Part shown: positions 50,151-59,816 of the stretch, in pieces
Numbering within the stretch: the first letter of the stretch is position 1
How the letters are laid out: each line of letters starts with the position of its first letter
NCBI GenBank assembly: GCA_964615335.1
Contig: CAZTMT010000001.1
Coordinates: forward strand, 434,001-498,000
Source: HR10 sp964615335
GTDB lineage: Bacteria > Acidobacteriota > Blastocatellia > HR10
Direction: 5' to 3'
DNA length: 64,000 bases
Position numbers and translations under genes: made by a program
The notes under the pieces: generated by a model
The model's input: only the letters and a program-made list of their open reading frames with translations
Told to the model about the DNA's origin: nothing
Databases searched by the model: none

Positions 50151-51065
50151 CTACAGGATGCGTTTCCCGAAAGCGGAGAGGGCCAGCTCGACAGCGAATT
50201 CCGCCGTATGGTTTCGGACGTCAAGAACGGGGTTGACTTCGACGATCTCCAGCGAGAGGAGCCGTTGCGAATCGGCGATCAGCTCCATAGCCAGATGCCC
50301 CTCGCGATAGGTCGCTCCGCCGGGCACCGGAGTCCCCACGCCCGGCGCATAAGAGGGATCGAAGAAGTCCATATCGAGGCTGACGTGAAATCCCGCCGTG
50401 CCGCGCGACGCGATTTCGATCGCCCGCTCCATGACGGCGCGCATGCCCAGCTCGTCCAGTTCGCGCATGGTGAAGACGGTGATGCCGCTTTGGCGGACGT
50501 TCTCTCGCTCCAGAGGATCCACGTCGCGCACGCCGATGAGGACGCAGTGCTGCGGATCGAGTTTGGGGCGGAATCCCTTCAGGTCGGTCAGCTCCGGCAA
50601 GCCCAGTCCGAGCGATACGGCGTAGGGCATGCCGTGAATGTTACCTGAAGGGGTCGTCTCGGGCGTGTTCATGTCGGCATGGGCATCGAACCAGAGGAGG
50701 CCGATCTTCTCCCCGCGCTGCCGGTAGTACGCGGCAACTCCGGCGATCGTCCCAATGGAGACCGACTGATCGCCTCCGAGCACAAGGGGGATCGCTCCCT
50801 CGGCGAGGATCTGCTCGATGCGATCGGCCAGTCGCCGATTGACCTCAGCGACTTCGGCGACGTATTTCGCGCGCGGGTTGGTGATGCGCAAGACTTCGGG
50901 GATATTGACGGGGATGTTCCCCACGTCCTCGACGGCGTAACCCAGTTGCACCAGGCGATGCTGCAACCCCGCGATGCGCAGGGCCGAAGGACCCATGTCC
51001 ACCCCGCGACGATCGGCTCCCAGGTCCATCGGTACACCCAGAATCTTGATCGGTCGCTTCCTCAT
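50151..51065 (-). CDS. rocF: Arginase-family ureohydrolase
   Basis: The 304-aa protein starts MRKRPIKILGVPMDLGADRR with AAGGAG five bases before. It has the arginase motifs WFDAHADMNTPETTPSGNIH (Mn ligands D-H-D), SLDMDFFDPSYAPGVGTPVP (two further Asp ligands) and EIVEVNPVLD. Unusually the first metal motif reads LGGDQSVSIG, with Gln100 where arginases have the Mn-A His. Arginine hydrolysis to ornithine and urea is the likely activity, but this substitution makes metal content or substrate uncertain. The start overlaps the methyltransferase stop (ATGA at 51065-51062). Confidence 0.85.
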   Translation of the reverse strand: MRKRPIKILGVPMDLGADRRGVDMGPSALRIAGLQHRLVQLGYAVEDVGNIPVNIPEVLRITNPRAKYVAEVAEVNRRLADRIEQILAEGAIPLVLGGDQSVSIGTIAGVAAYYRQRGEKIGLLWFDAHADMNTPETTPSGNIHGMPYAVSLGLGLPELTDLKGFRPKLDPQHCVLIGVRDVDPLERENVRQSGITVFTMRELDELGMRAVMERAIEIASRGTAGFHVSLDMDFFDPSYAPGVGTPVPGGATYREGHLAMELIADSQRLLSLEIVEVNPVLDVRNHTAEFAVELALSAFGKRIL

Positions 51066-51724
51066 CCAGCTCCTTTCCAGGCGCGCACAAGCGAGAGGAC
51101 GGGCAGCCATCCCAGGCGCGGACGTTCCAGACCGCGGATGAAGATCTGAGCGAACCCGGCGGCGCGCAACAGCTCGGCCAACTGGTCGGCCGTGTAGAAG
51201 GTCGCTTGCGCTTCTTCCGCATCCCGACGGAGATAGCGGTAGAGGATCCCTCGGATTTTCACAAAGAAGGAGTCCGCTGTTGTCCCCTGCAGCAAGCGTT
51301 CGCTCATAATGAGGCGGCCTCGTGCTGCCAGAACGCGATAGGCTTCGCGCACAAAGTGCGGGATGTTCAGAAAGCGCACGCCCGAGGAGCAACTGATCAC
51401 GTCGAACTGCCCGTCTTCGAACGGCAGGCGCGGGGTTGTGGCCACGCGCCATTCGATGCGGCTTTCCACAGCCAGGCCGAAGCGTCGCGCTTCGGCACGC
51501 CAGCGCTCCATCTGCTCCTCGGTGAAGCTGAGGGAGACGATCTTCCCTCCCGGCTCGACCAGCCTCAGAAGCGGCAGGGCCATCCCGGCTGTCCTCCCGG
51601 CGATGTCCAGAACGCGCGCTCCCGGGCGCACATCGGCCATCTCCAGAAAGCGCAACCACCATGTGCTGAAAGCCGCTCCGGGAGATCCCTCCCACAGCTC
51701 GGGGGAAGAAAGCCCACGCTCCAT
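51062..51724 (-). CDS. Class I SAM-dependent methyltransferase
   Basis: The 220-aa protein starts MERGLSSPELWEGSPGAAFS at ATG 51724, seven bases after AGGAG; a start at 51754 is poorer. Motif I reads VLDIAGRTAGMALPL in place of the usual D-G-CG-G pattern. Later motifs are EWRVATTPRLPFEDGQFDVI (motif II/III) and EAYRVLAARGRLIMSE, as in UbiE/COQ5-like enzymes. The substrate is unknown. It overlaps the arginase gene by 4 nt, so they are cotranslated. Binding of SAM is likely but the variant motif I lowers certainty. Confidence 0.75.
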   Translation of the reverse strand: MERGLSSPELWEGSPGAAFSTWWLRFLEMADVRPGARVLDIAGRTAGMALPLLRLVEPGGKIVSLSFTEEQMERWRAEARRFGLAVESRIEWRVATTPRLPFEDGQFDVISCSSGVRFLNIPHFVREAYRVLAARGRLIMSERLLQGTTADSFFVKIRGILYRYLRRDAEEAQATFYTADQLAELLRAAGFAQIFIRGLERPRLGWLPVLSLVRAWKGAG

Positions 51725-51763
51725 TGCTTTGCTCCTGGACTCTCCGAAGCTCATCGCGCGCGT

Positions 51764-52300
51764 TCATTCCTCCGGAGGTATGCGACGGCGGATCTCTCGC
51801 ACCGCGTCCTCGGCCGAGTCGGCGAAGATGAGAACCGCAAGATCCTCGGGACGGAAGGCCAAATGTTCCTGCAGGTCCCTCAGGATCGGATCCCAGCATG
51901 TGCCGAGCAGGATCAAGGGTTTGGGCGCGCGATCCAGAACGGCCAGGTTCCAGAAAAGAGCGACTTCGGCGAGCGTCCCGATGCTACCGCGCAGGGCGAT
52001 GAATCCCTGGGCCAGTTCGCGGACGATCTGTAGCCGCTCCAGCAGATCGCGCGCGCGAATCTCGCGCGAGAGGTAGGGATTGGGAGGATCGGGGAAGATC
52101 TCGACCGTGACGCCCCAGGATTCTCCTCCGGCCAGCCGCGCTCCTCGATTGGCCGCTTCCATGATGCCGGCGTATCCTCCGGTGCACACGATATAGCCGG
52201 CTTGGGCGAGCTGTCGGCCCAGGCGTTCCGCCTCGCGATATTCCGGGGCTTCCGGCGAGCACCGCGATCCTCCGAAGATGGAGATGACCGGACGACTCAT
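51764..52300 (-). CDS. LOG-family (Rossmann-fold nucleotide-binding, lysine-decarboxylase-like) protein
   Basis: The 178-aa protein starts MSRPVISIFGGSRCSPEAPE with AAGGAG upstream. TGGYAGIMEAANRGARLAGG is the LOG-family GG-G-MEA-GA motif. The second, normally PGGxGTxxE, here reads RGSIGTLAEV, keeping GT and Glu but losing Pro-Gly-Gly. LOG proteins hydrolyse nucleoside monophosphates to free bases or bind nucleotides; the altered loop makes activity uncertain. It lies between asnS (11 nt upstream) and the methyltransferase in a minus-strand run. Confidence 0.78.
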   Translation of the reverse strand: MSRPVISIFGGSRCSPEAPEYREAERLGRQLAQAGYIVCTGGYAGIMEAANRGARLAGGESWGVTVEIFPDPPNPYLSREIRARDLLERLQIVRELAQGFIALRGSIGTLAEVALFWNLAVLDRAPKPLILLGTCWDPILRDLQEHLAFRPEDLAVLIFADSAEDAVREIRRRIPPEE

Positions 52301-52311
52301 GCTGTGCTCCT

Positions 52312-53607
<1,296 letters not shown>

Positions 53608-53662
53608 CGTTTTCCCCCTCGCCTGGGACTTCGCTTTGTAATCCTAGCCCAGAGCGCGCGGC

Positions 53663-54007
53663 TTAAGCCAGCCGTCTCCACCCCCGAAGGATGAGAGCCG
53701 CAATGCCCACGCCGATTCCTGCGCGGATGAGGTGATCGGTGAGCCGCACGTTGCCTCTCCCGGAGAGGGTGATGTCGGTGTAGAGGGCCAGTCCGCTCAC
53801 GGCCACAAGGGCCAGCAGAGCCACGACAGCCCCCCACTTTCGCGCGCGCCAGAGGCCCACGGCTGAGGCCAGTTGTCCGAAGCCCACGCCTGCGAATCCC
53901 AGTTGCAGCTTCACGGGGAGGCCATAGGCATCGGCGAAGATCCCGCTGAGCAGATTCATCACGCCATAGATCCCTTGAATGGCTGCGACGATCCTCAGGA
54001 CATCCAT
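53663..54007 (-). CDS. Small integral membrane protein, unknown function
   Basis: The 114-aa protein has about three to four hydrophobic segments (IVAAIQGIYGVMNLLSGIFA, LGFAGVGFGQLASAVGL, WGAVVALLALVAVSGLALY, RAGIGVGIAALILRGW). No motif I can name; the overall shape recalls small DoxX-like or uncharacterised membrane proteins. AGAAGAG precedes the ATG. It lies 55 nt upstream of asnS on the same strand. Confidence 0.6.
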   Translation of the reverse strand: MDVLRIVAAIQGIYGVMNLLSGIFADAYGLPVKLQLGFAGVGFGQLASAVGLWRARKWGAVVALLALVAVSGLALYTDITLSGRGNVRLTDHLIRAGIGVGIAALILRGWRRLA

Positions 54008-54214
54008 CGTCTCTTCTCGCGCCGTGATCTTGTGATTCTCTCCCGTGATGTGCTGGCCAATGGTAACTCAGGATCCGACCGCCCGCCAAGTCTTCTCGCT
54101 CCTTCCCGTCGCCCCATGGGGCGCGATCCCGGAAGAGGCGGCGCGCACCTTCGGCGCCAGGTTCCCATGAGGCGGAGCAGTGGGGTAGAATCAAGGCTTG
54201 TTGGGAGAGATCTT

Positions 54215-55171
54215 ATGCCGGCGGCTGCGGACATCATCGTCGTCGGGAGCATTAATGCCGATCTCGTCATTCGCGTGCCGCGGCTTCCGCGGCCTGGGGA
54301 GACCGTCTCCGGATACAACTTCAAGGTCTTCGGGGGAGGAAAGGGGGCGAATCAAGCGCTCGCCGTCGCTCGCCTGGGAGGGAAAGTGCGGCTCATCGGG
54401 AACGTGGGGACGGATGATTTCGGCGCGATGGTCGTCAAGAACCTGGCCAGCGGAGGCGTGAACGTCTCGCTCGTCGAGTGGTTGCCCGATGTGCATACGG
54501 GCGTCGCTCTGATCATGGTGGATGAATCGGGGGAGAACGCCATTGCGACATCTCCGGGAGCCAATCGCCAGTGGACGACGCGAGGCCCTGCGTATTTCTC
54601 CAACCTCTTTCCCACGTGTCATCCCCAGACGACGGTGATCGTGCAACTGGAGATCCCGCTGGAGATTGTGGAAGCGGTCATCTCGGCGGCCTGGGAGCGC
54701 GGTCTGCGCGTGATTCTGAATCCGGCTCCTGCTCGCCCCGTGAGAGAGGAGATCTTACGGCGCGCCGAGGTGATCACTCCCAATCGGCATGAGGCTTCGG
54801 AGTTGAGCCAAGTGAAGATCCGGGATGTGGCGAGCGCGCGAGAGGCGGCCCAGGCGTTGCTTCAACGAGGCATCGGATGCGTCATCATCACGCTGGGAGG
54901 GGAAGGGGCCGTGGTCGCCACCAAGGCGGGGACCTTTCATGTGGCGCCTTTTGAGGTGAAGGCTGTGGATTGCACGGCGGCGGGAGATGCCTTCACCGGT
55001 GGTCTGGCCGTCGCCCTGAGCGAAGGGATGGATCTGCTCTCGGCGGTGAAATTCGCCAACGCCTGCGGAGCAATTGCCGTCACCAAAGAGGGAGCGCAGC
55101 CTTCCATGCCCACGCGCGCCGAGGTCGAAGCCTTGCTTCGCGCTCAATCCCCTCCGATTCGCCGCATCTGA
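54215..55171 (+). CDS. rbsK: Ribokinase (PfkB family sugar kinase)
   Basis: The 318-aa protein starts MPAAADIIVVGSINADLVIR, with VFGGGKGANQALAVARLGGK (PfkB signature 1) and VKAVDCTAAGDAFTGGLAVA (signature 2, including the catalytic Asp of the DTxxAGD motif, here DCTAAGD). These match ribokinase, which phosphorylates D-ribose at O5 using ATP. GGGAGAG lies upstream, and a TAGAAT box at 54186-54191 could be the -10. No ribose transporter is adjacent. Substrate by family only. Confidence 0.88.
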   Translation: MPAAADIIVVGSINADLVIRVPRLPRPGETVSGYNFKVFGGGKGANQALAVARLGGKVRLIGNVGTDDFGAMVVKNLASGGVNVSLVEWLPDVHTGVALIMVDESGENAIATSPGANRQWTTRGPAYFSNLFPTCHPQTTVIVQLEIPLEIVEAVISAAWERGLRVILNPAPARPVREEILRRAEVITPNRHEASELSQVKIRDVASAREAAQALLQRGIGCVIITLGGEGAVVATKAGTFHVAPFEVKAVDCTAAGDAFTGGLAVALSEGMDLLSAVKFANACGAIAVTKEGAQPSMPTRAEVEALLRAQSPPIRRI

Positions 55172-55223
55172 GAGCGTGGGATCCCGACCTTTCTCACGGA
55201 GGATATGCCCGGGGCGAAAAATC

Positions 55224-55299
55224 TGGTGGACCGGAGGAGATTCGAACTCCCGACCTCCAGAGTGCGATTCTGGCGCTCTCCCAACTGAGCTACCGGCCC
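55224..55299 (-). tRNA. tRNA-Ala (anticodon CGC)
   Basis: The minus strand folds into a complete cloverleaf: acceptor GGGCCGG/CCGGTCC with the G3-U70 wobble pair that identifies tRNA-Ala, D-arm GCTCAGTTGGGAGAGC, anticodon stem CCAGA/TCTGG around loop ATCGCAC (anticodon CGC), T-arm TTCGAAT, discriminator A and encoded CCA. A T-run (ATTTTT) follows the 3' end. It reads GCG codons. Confidence 0.96.
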
Positions 55300-55310
55300 A
55301 CCATCGCTAA

Positions 55311-55340
55311 GGTATATCGGATGTCATCCCGATGTGTCAA
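55311..55340 (-). promoter_or_regulatory. Promoter of tRNA-Ala
   Basis: Minus strand: perfect TTGACA (55340-55335), 18-nt spacer, TATACC (55316-55311), about 11 nt before the mature 5' end. Confidence 0.65.
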
Positions 55341-55354
55341 GCACAGCCCGCTCG

Positions 55355-55744
55355 TCAGAAGATGCGTTTGAAAGCTTTTCCGACGGATTTGCCCGCTTTT
55401 CCCGCCGCTTTCCCGGCGCCCTTCGCTCCGGTGGCCGCGCCTTTTCCAGCCTTGGTGGCTCCTGTGGCCGTCGCCTGGGCAGCGGTCGTACTTGCCTCCG
55501 CTGTCGCGCGGGCACTGGTCGTGCTGGCCTTCGCCGTCGCCTGAGCCGCCGTCGTGCTCGCTTGCGCCGTCGCCTTACCGGCTTGGGCCGTCCCTCCGCC
55601 TATCGCTTGTGTTTTCGTGCTCTCTTTTTTCGCCGCCGGTTTGCGAGCTTTTTGAGAGAGAGCCAATCCGTTCACAGGACCGAAGACGAGCCCCAATCCC
55701 AGGGCGCTGAGAATCCCGCTCAGAAGAAGCGATCTTCCGCGCAT
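55355..55744 (-). CDS. Exported Ala/Lys/Thr-rich repetitive basic protein
   Basis: The 129-aa protein has a signal-like start (MRGRSLLLSGILSALGLGLV) and a very biased mature part: repeats such as AQASTTAAQATAKASTT, SARATAEASTTAAQATATGA and a basic Lys/Gly tail (KAGKGAATGAKGAGKAAGK). It resembles histone-H1-like or late-embryogenesis-like low-complexity sequences, but the leader suggests envelope location. GGAGGTAAAGG precedes the ATG. No neighbour clearly explains it. Function unknown. Confidence 0.65.
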   Translation of the reverse strand: MRGRSLLLSGILSALGLGLVFGPVNGLALSQKARKPAAKKESTKTQAIGGGTAQAGKATAQASTTAAQATAKASTTSARATAEASTTAAQATATGATKAGKGAATGAKGAGKAAGKAGKSVGKAFKRIF

Positions 55745-55798
55745 CCTTTACCTCCTGTGCGTCCTGTGGCACAATGAAGCGTTTTGTACCGCCGCATG

Positions 55799-55828
55799 GA
55801 TATAACACATTTCGATGCGATCGGGCAA
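55799..55828 (-). promoter_or_regulatory. Promoter for the Ala/Lys/Thr-rich protein
   Basis: Minus strand: TTGCCC (55828-55823), 18-nt spacer, TATATC (55804-55799), 54 nt upstream of ATG 55744. It lies inside the divergent gap shared with the PhoD-like gene. Confidence 0.45.
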
Positions 55829-55874
55829 GAGTTCAACGCGAACCGAATACTGGGCTCTCACGAGGTGATCTTCT

Positions 55875-57185
55875 ATGCGAAATCTCCGACGTGGCAGATG
55901 CTGCTTCTCTCTGGCTTTTTTTCTCGTGTTCCTCGGGCGGGATTTCGCCCCTTCTTCTGAAAAGCAGAGCGTTTCAGCGCCTCTTCTGACCTCGCATCCC
56001 GTTGTGGGGGATGTGACCGAGGAGAGCGCCTTCATTTGGGCGCGAGCGGATCGGGAGGCAATCCTGCAGGTGGAGTATGGGGCGGAAGCGGAGCTTCCTG
56101 AGGTGCGCTTCACCGACCCCGTGGACCTTTCGGCAGATCGAGATTTCACGGCGAAGGTGCGGCTGGAGGGATTGGTTCCCGGGACGCGCTATGTCTATCG
56201 CGTCCACGTGCGCGATCCTGTGGATGCATCGCGCGCGACAGTCAGCCCGATCGCGCGCTTTCGCACGGCGCCGGCTCAAGGGGAGTGGGAGCCGCTTGTG
56301 TTCGCCTATAGCGGCGATGCCGGTCAGTCGTATCAGCCGTTCCGCCTTCTGGAGGCCGTGCGCGCCGAGCATCCCGATTTCTTCCTCTTTCTGGGGGATA
56401 CGATCTATGCGGATCAAGGTCCGGGCCCGGTGGCGCGCGCGCTCGATCAGTATCGCGCGAAATACCGGGGGAATCGCCAGGATGCGGCGTTTGAGCGCTT
56501 GACCCAGGAGACGTCGTTTTACGTCACCTGGGATGATCATGAGATCGCCAACAATGCCAACCGCACACATCCGCGCCTGCCCGTGGCGCGTCAGGCTTTC
56601 CTGGAATACTGGCCGATTCGCGAGGATTCGGAGGAGCCTTCCCGACTCTACCGCTCGTTTCGGTGGGGGCGAGCTGCGGAGCTGTTTCTGCTGGATTGTC
56701 GCCAGTACCGCAGCCCGCAATCGGAGAAGGATGGGGCGACGAAGACCATGCTCGGAGCGCAGCAGAAGGAGTGGCTCAAAAGAGCGCTGCTCGCTTCTGA
56801 GGCGGATTTCAAATTCATCGCCACGACTGTCCCCTTGAAATATCACACGCGCGATTCTTGGGAGGGGTATCGGACCGAGCGCCAGGAGCTTCTGGAGTTC
56901 ATCAGGGCGCGTCAGATCTCGAACGTGATCTTTCTGGCGGCCGATGTTCATTATGCCGCTGTGCTGCAGCATGTCGAAGGCGTCACGGAGATCATTGCGG
57001 GGCCGATCGCGCAATTGCCTTCGCCGATCTCGCTTGTCGGACGTCGGCCCGAGGTCAAATTCACGGCCGCCGGAATCTACACCTATGCCCTGGTGCGCGT
57101 GTTTTGGCAGGCCGGAGAGCCGCGCGCGGAGATCTCGATCGTCAATGCGGCGGGGCGGCAGCTCTTTACGATCGGCCTGCCCTAA
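55875..57185 (+). CDS. phoD: PhoD-like alkaline phosphatase/phosphodiesterase, exported
   Basis: The 436-aa protein has an Arg-rich hydrophobic leader (MRNLRRGRCCFSLAFFLVFL), a fibronectin-like N-terminal domain (EESAFIWARADREAILQVEY, PGTRYVYRVHV), then the PhoD metallophosphoesterase core: FLFLGDTIYADQG, FYVTWDDHEIANNANR, and IFLAADVHYAAVLQHVEG, holding the metal-binding Asp/His residues. It should hydrolyse phosphate esters or diesters in the periplasm. The leader has RRGR before CC, not a clear Tat RRxFLK. Stands alone on its strand. Confidence 0.88.
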   Translation: MRNLRRGRCCFSLAFFLVFLGRDFAPSSEKQSVSAPLLTSHPVVGDVTEESAFIWARADREAILQVEYGAEAELPEVRFTDPVDLSADRDFTAKVRLEGLVPGTRYVYRVHVRDPVDASRATVSPIARFRTAPAQGEWEPLVFAYSGDAGQSYQPFRLLEAVRAEHPDFFLFLGDTIYADQGPGPVARALDQYRAKYRGNRQDAAFERLTQETSFYVTWDDHEIANNANRTHPRLPVARQAFLEYWPIREDSEEPSRLYRSFRWGRAAELFLLDCRQYRSPQSEKDGATKTMLGAQQKEWLKRALLASEADFKFIATTVPLKYHTRDSWEGYRTERQELLEFIRARQISNVIFLAADVHYAAVLQHVEGVTEIIAGPIAQLPSPISLVGRRPEVKFTAAGIYTYALVRVFWQAGEPRAEISIVNAAGRQLFTIGLP

Positions 57186-57260
57186 TCCTGAGGAAAAGAC
57201 ACCCCCTCCCTCCGCGTGTAGCTTCGCGGCCGGTGCTCCCAGCAGGCTGTCGGGGAGAGG

Positions 57261-57473
57261 TCAACGGCCTCGCGCGCGTTCCTTGGAGGCCTTCAGCGGA
57301 TCTTTGAATCCCGTGTCCTGTTTCTTCCCATTGGCTGAGCAGTCGTGTTCGGCTGCCCGCTGCCGATAGTAGGCCTCTTTGTCCACGCCTTTGGAGAGAT
57401 ACGCGACGACAGTGAACGCGGCGAAACACTTGGGACAGATGAGCCGAATCGGCTTGGCGGCTGTTCGCGCCAT
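57261..57473 (-). CDS. Small zinc-ribbon-like protein
   Basis: The 70-aa basic protein starts MARTAAKPIRLICPKCFAAF with AGGAGGGG upstream. CPKC near residue 13 and a later HDC (residues ~43-45) give a possible zinc site. The tail is Lys/Arg-rich (KDPLKASKERARGR). Unknown function. It is convergent with the PhoD-like gene and alone on its strand. Confidence 0.65.
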   Translation of the reverse strand: MARTAAKPIRLICPKCFAAFTVVAYLSKGVDKEAYYRQRAAEHDCSANGKKQDTGFKDPLKASKERARGR

Positions 57474-57593
57474 GACGATCCCCTCCTGTGCGTTTGAGAT
57501 AGTGATGGCGCCCCGGGCGCCATCGCAAAAGGCAAAAAAGGTGTCAGAACTTTTCGAGAAAGTCAATCGTCCGACCCGCTTGATGCGGAAGAA

Positions 57594-57621
57594 TTGACAA
57601 ACGGAGGCGATGGCCCATAAC
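57594..57621 (+). promoter_or_regulatory. Promoter of the signal peptidase gene, nearly leaderless
   Basis: Perfect TTGACA (57594-57599), 16-nt spacer, CATAAC (57616-57621), 11 nt before ATG 57633. Confidence 0.5.
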
Positions 57622-57632
57622 CTTTATTGCTC

Positions 57633-58373
57633 ATGAGTTCGAGAGGGAGTCAGAGCGAGGCGAAGGGTGAGGGATTCCACCCTCTTCCCGGATCTCCAGA
57701 TGTTCCATCCCAGCTCAGAGCGGCCGCGCCCTCCGGGGATGGAACGAAGCCTCCTCCTCTTGAAGAGGCCGATCAGGTCTTGCGCGCGTCGGGATACATG
57801 TCCTCCGAGAGGGCATCCGTCGAAAGAGTCGCGATGCCCCAGAGAGACTTCCTGACTCTGGCGCGTGAGATTCGCGCCTTCCTGCGCGATCTCGCCCTGA
57901 TTGTGCTTTTGGCTGTTTTGATCGTCGCTTTTATCATCCAGCCTGTTCGGGTCGAAGGCACGAGCATGCTGCCGCACCTGCATGATGGAGAGCGCATCTT
58001 CGTGAACAAATTCATCTACAAGTTCGAGCCGATTCGGCGCGGAGACATCGTCGTCTTCTGGTATCCGAATGATCCTTCCAAGTCGTTCATCAAGCGGGTC
58101 ATCGGACTGCCCGGAGAGACGATCGCGATCCGTCGGGGAGTCGTCTACATCAATGGAGAACCACTTCCGGAACCCTATCTGGATCGGAACCTCCACGCGC
58201 GCGAGGAGAACATGGCGCCTGTGTATGTGCGCGAGCATTACTATTTCGTCATGGGCGACAACCGCGATTCCAGCAATGACAGTCGGCAGTGGGGGCTTGT
58301 GCCGGAGAAGTACATCTATGGGAAGGCTGTTTTTCGCTACTGGCCGCTCAGCAATATGGGCCGGTTGCGGTGA
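57633..58373 (+). CDS. lepB: Signal peptidase I
   Basis: The 246-aa protein has a long, low-complexity cytoplasmic N-terminus (~90 residues), one transmembrane helix (LALIVLLAVLIVAFIIQPVR) and the type I signal peptidase core: VEGTSMLPHLHDGERIFVNK with Ser111, FIKRVIGLPGETIAIRRGVV with Lys154, and FVMGDNRDSSNDSRQWGLVP. The Ser/Lys dyad cleaves signal peptides on the outer face of the inner membrane. The family usually has a shorter N-terminus, so a later start (Met at 57798 or 57834) is possible; the promoter placed just before 57633 favours the long form. Confidence 0.93.
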   Translation: MSSRGSQSEAKGEGFHPLPGSPDVPSQLRAAAPSGDGTKPPPLEEADQVLRASGYMSSERASVERVAMPQRDFLTLAREIRAFLRDLALIVLLAVLIVAFIIQPVRVEGTSMLPHLHDGERIFVNKFIYKFEPIRRGDIVVFWYPNDPSKSFIKRVIGLPGETIAIRRGVVYINGEPLPEPYLDRNLHAREENMAPVYVREHYYFVMGDNRDSSNDSRQWGLVPEKYIYGKAVFRYWPLSNMGRLR

Positions 58374-58670
58374 TCCGGCATGTCTGGCGTGAGGCGATTT
58401 CTCCGGGCTTCGGGGAGGAGTCTGGTCCATCCGATCGGCTGGTCGGAGGTGGGAGGGGCGGTTCTTCGGGCTCTCGTCTTCACCATGATCTACGAGAGCC
58501 GACTGACCCTTGCGGAGTCGCACAGGGAAAGGATCTCGCCGAAGGGAGGGCAGCCGTCTCCGGGGGAAGATGTCCTGCCGGGGATGGCCGAGGGCTCTAT
58601 CGCCGGTGGAGGATCGGCGTGGGGACGGTGAGCGGCGGCGCGGTGAAGTCTTCGCTCAGGGAGGTAGTGT
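58374..58670. other. Intergenic stretch without a supported gene
   Basis: About 297 nt between lepB and carA. A frame at 58380-58631 (83 codons) lacks a ribosome site and looks like noncoding GC-rich sequence. No clear promoter hexamers are visible, although carA needs one; CAGGGAGG just before 58671 is its ribosome site. No pyrimidine attenuator is recognisable. Confidence 0.45.
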
Positions 58671-59798
58671 ATGGAGGCTATTTTGGCGCTTGAGGATGGA
58701 ACGGTCTATCGCGGAGAAGCTTTCGGTGCGGAAGGGGAGTGCACCGGAGAGATCGTCTTCAACACCTCGATGACGGGGTATCAGGAGATTCTGACGGATC
58801 CCTCCTATGCCGGGCAGATCGTCGTCATGACGTATCCGCATATTGGGAACTACGGCGTCAATCGGGCGGATATCGAGTCGCGACGTCCGTTTGTCGAGGG
58901 ATTCGTCGTGCGCGAGTATTCGCGCAGCTTCAGCAACTGGCGCGCCGAAGCGAGTCTGGACGATTATCTGAAGAATTATGGCATTGTGGGCATCGCCGAG
59001 ATCGACACACGATCCCTGGTCCGGCATATTCGAGAGCGCGGCGCGATGCGCGCCTGCCTTTCGACGCGCACGCGGGATGCCGAGGAAGCCGTGCAGCGGG
59101 CGCGCGCCGCTCCCTCCATGCTCGGGCGGGATCTGGCCAGTCAGGTGACCTGCGAGCATCCCTATGTGTGGAATGAGTGGGCTGCCCGCCTGGACCCGGC
59201 GAACGATTCCTCCCGGGAGCCGGTTCGTTTCCATGTCGTGGCGTACGATTTCGGCGTCAAGTTCAATATCCTGCGACAGTTGGCCGCGCGGGGATGCTGG
59301 GTGACGGTCGTGCCCGCGCATACGCCGGCGGAAGAGGTGCTCGCTTTGAAACCCGACGGCGTCTTTCTCTCCAATGGGCCCGGAGATCCGGAGCCGCTCA
59401 CGGCCGTGGTGAAGAATATCCAGCGTTTGATCGGGCGCGTTCCCATCTTCGGCATTTGCCTGGGACATCAACTGCTGGGGCTGGCGTTCGGCGGGCGCAC
59501 GTACAAACTGAAGTTCGGCCATCGAGGGGGGAACCAGCCGGTGAAGAACCTGCGGACGGGGCGCGTCGAGATCACGGCGCACAATCACGGATTTGCTGTC
59601 GCGGCCGAGACGTTACCCCCGGAGGTCGAGCCGACGCATATCAATCTCAACGATGGGACGCTCGAAGGCATGCGCCATCGCGAGCATCCCATCTTCTCCG
59701 TGCAGTATCACCCGGAGGCCTCTCCGGGTCCGCATGATGCTCTCTACCTCTTCGATGAGTTCATCCGCCTGATGGAGGAGCATCGGCGCGAGAGGTAA
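58671..59798 (+). CDS. carA: Carbamoyl-phosphate synthase small subunit
   Basis: The 375-aa protein starts MEAILALEDGTVYRGEAFGA. The N-terminal half is the CarA dimerisation domain (GEIVFNTSMTGYQEILTDPS). The C-terminal class I glutamine amidotransferase has FGICLGHQLLGLA with Cys263, and SVQYHPEASPGPHDALYLFD with His and Glu. It supplies ammonia from glutamine to the large subunit for arginine and pyrimidine synthesis. carB does not follow; the next gene is convergent, so carB must be elsewhere. Confidence 0.96.
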   Translation: MEAILALEDGTVYRGEAFGAEGECTGEIVFNTSMTGYQEILTDPSYAGQIVVMTYPHIGNYGVNRADIESRRPFVEGFVVREYSRSFSNWRAEASLDDYLKNYGIVGIAEIDTRSLVRHIRERGAMRACLSTRTRDAEEAVQRARAAPSMLGRDLASQVTCEHPYVWNEWAARLDPANDSSREPVRFHVVAYDFGVKFNILRQLAARGCWVTVVPAHTPAEEVLALKPDGVFLSNGPGDPEPLTAVVKNIQRLIGRVPIFGICLGHQLLGLAFGGRTYKLKFGHRGGNQPVKNLRTGRVEITAHNHGFAVAAETLPPEVEPTHINLNDGTLEGMRHREHPIFSVQYHPEASPGPHDALYLFDEFIRLMEEHRRER

Positions 59799-59816
59799 GG
59801 CGGATGTCCCTCGGAC

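Noticed and set aside
58380..58631. 83-codon frame between lepB and carA
   Set aside because: No ribosome site and no homologous-looking features; likely noncoding.
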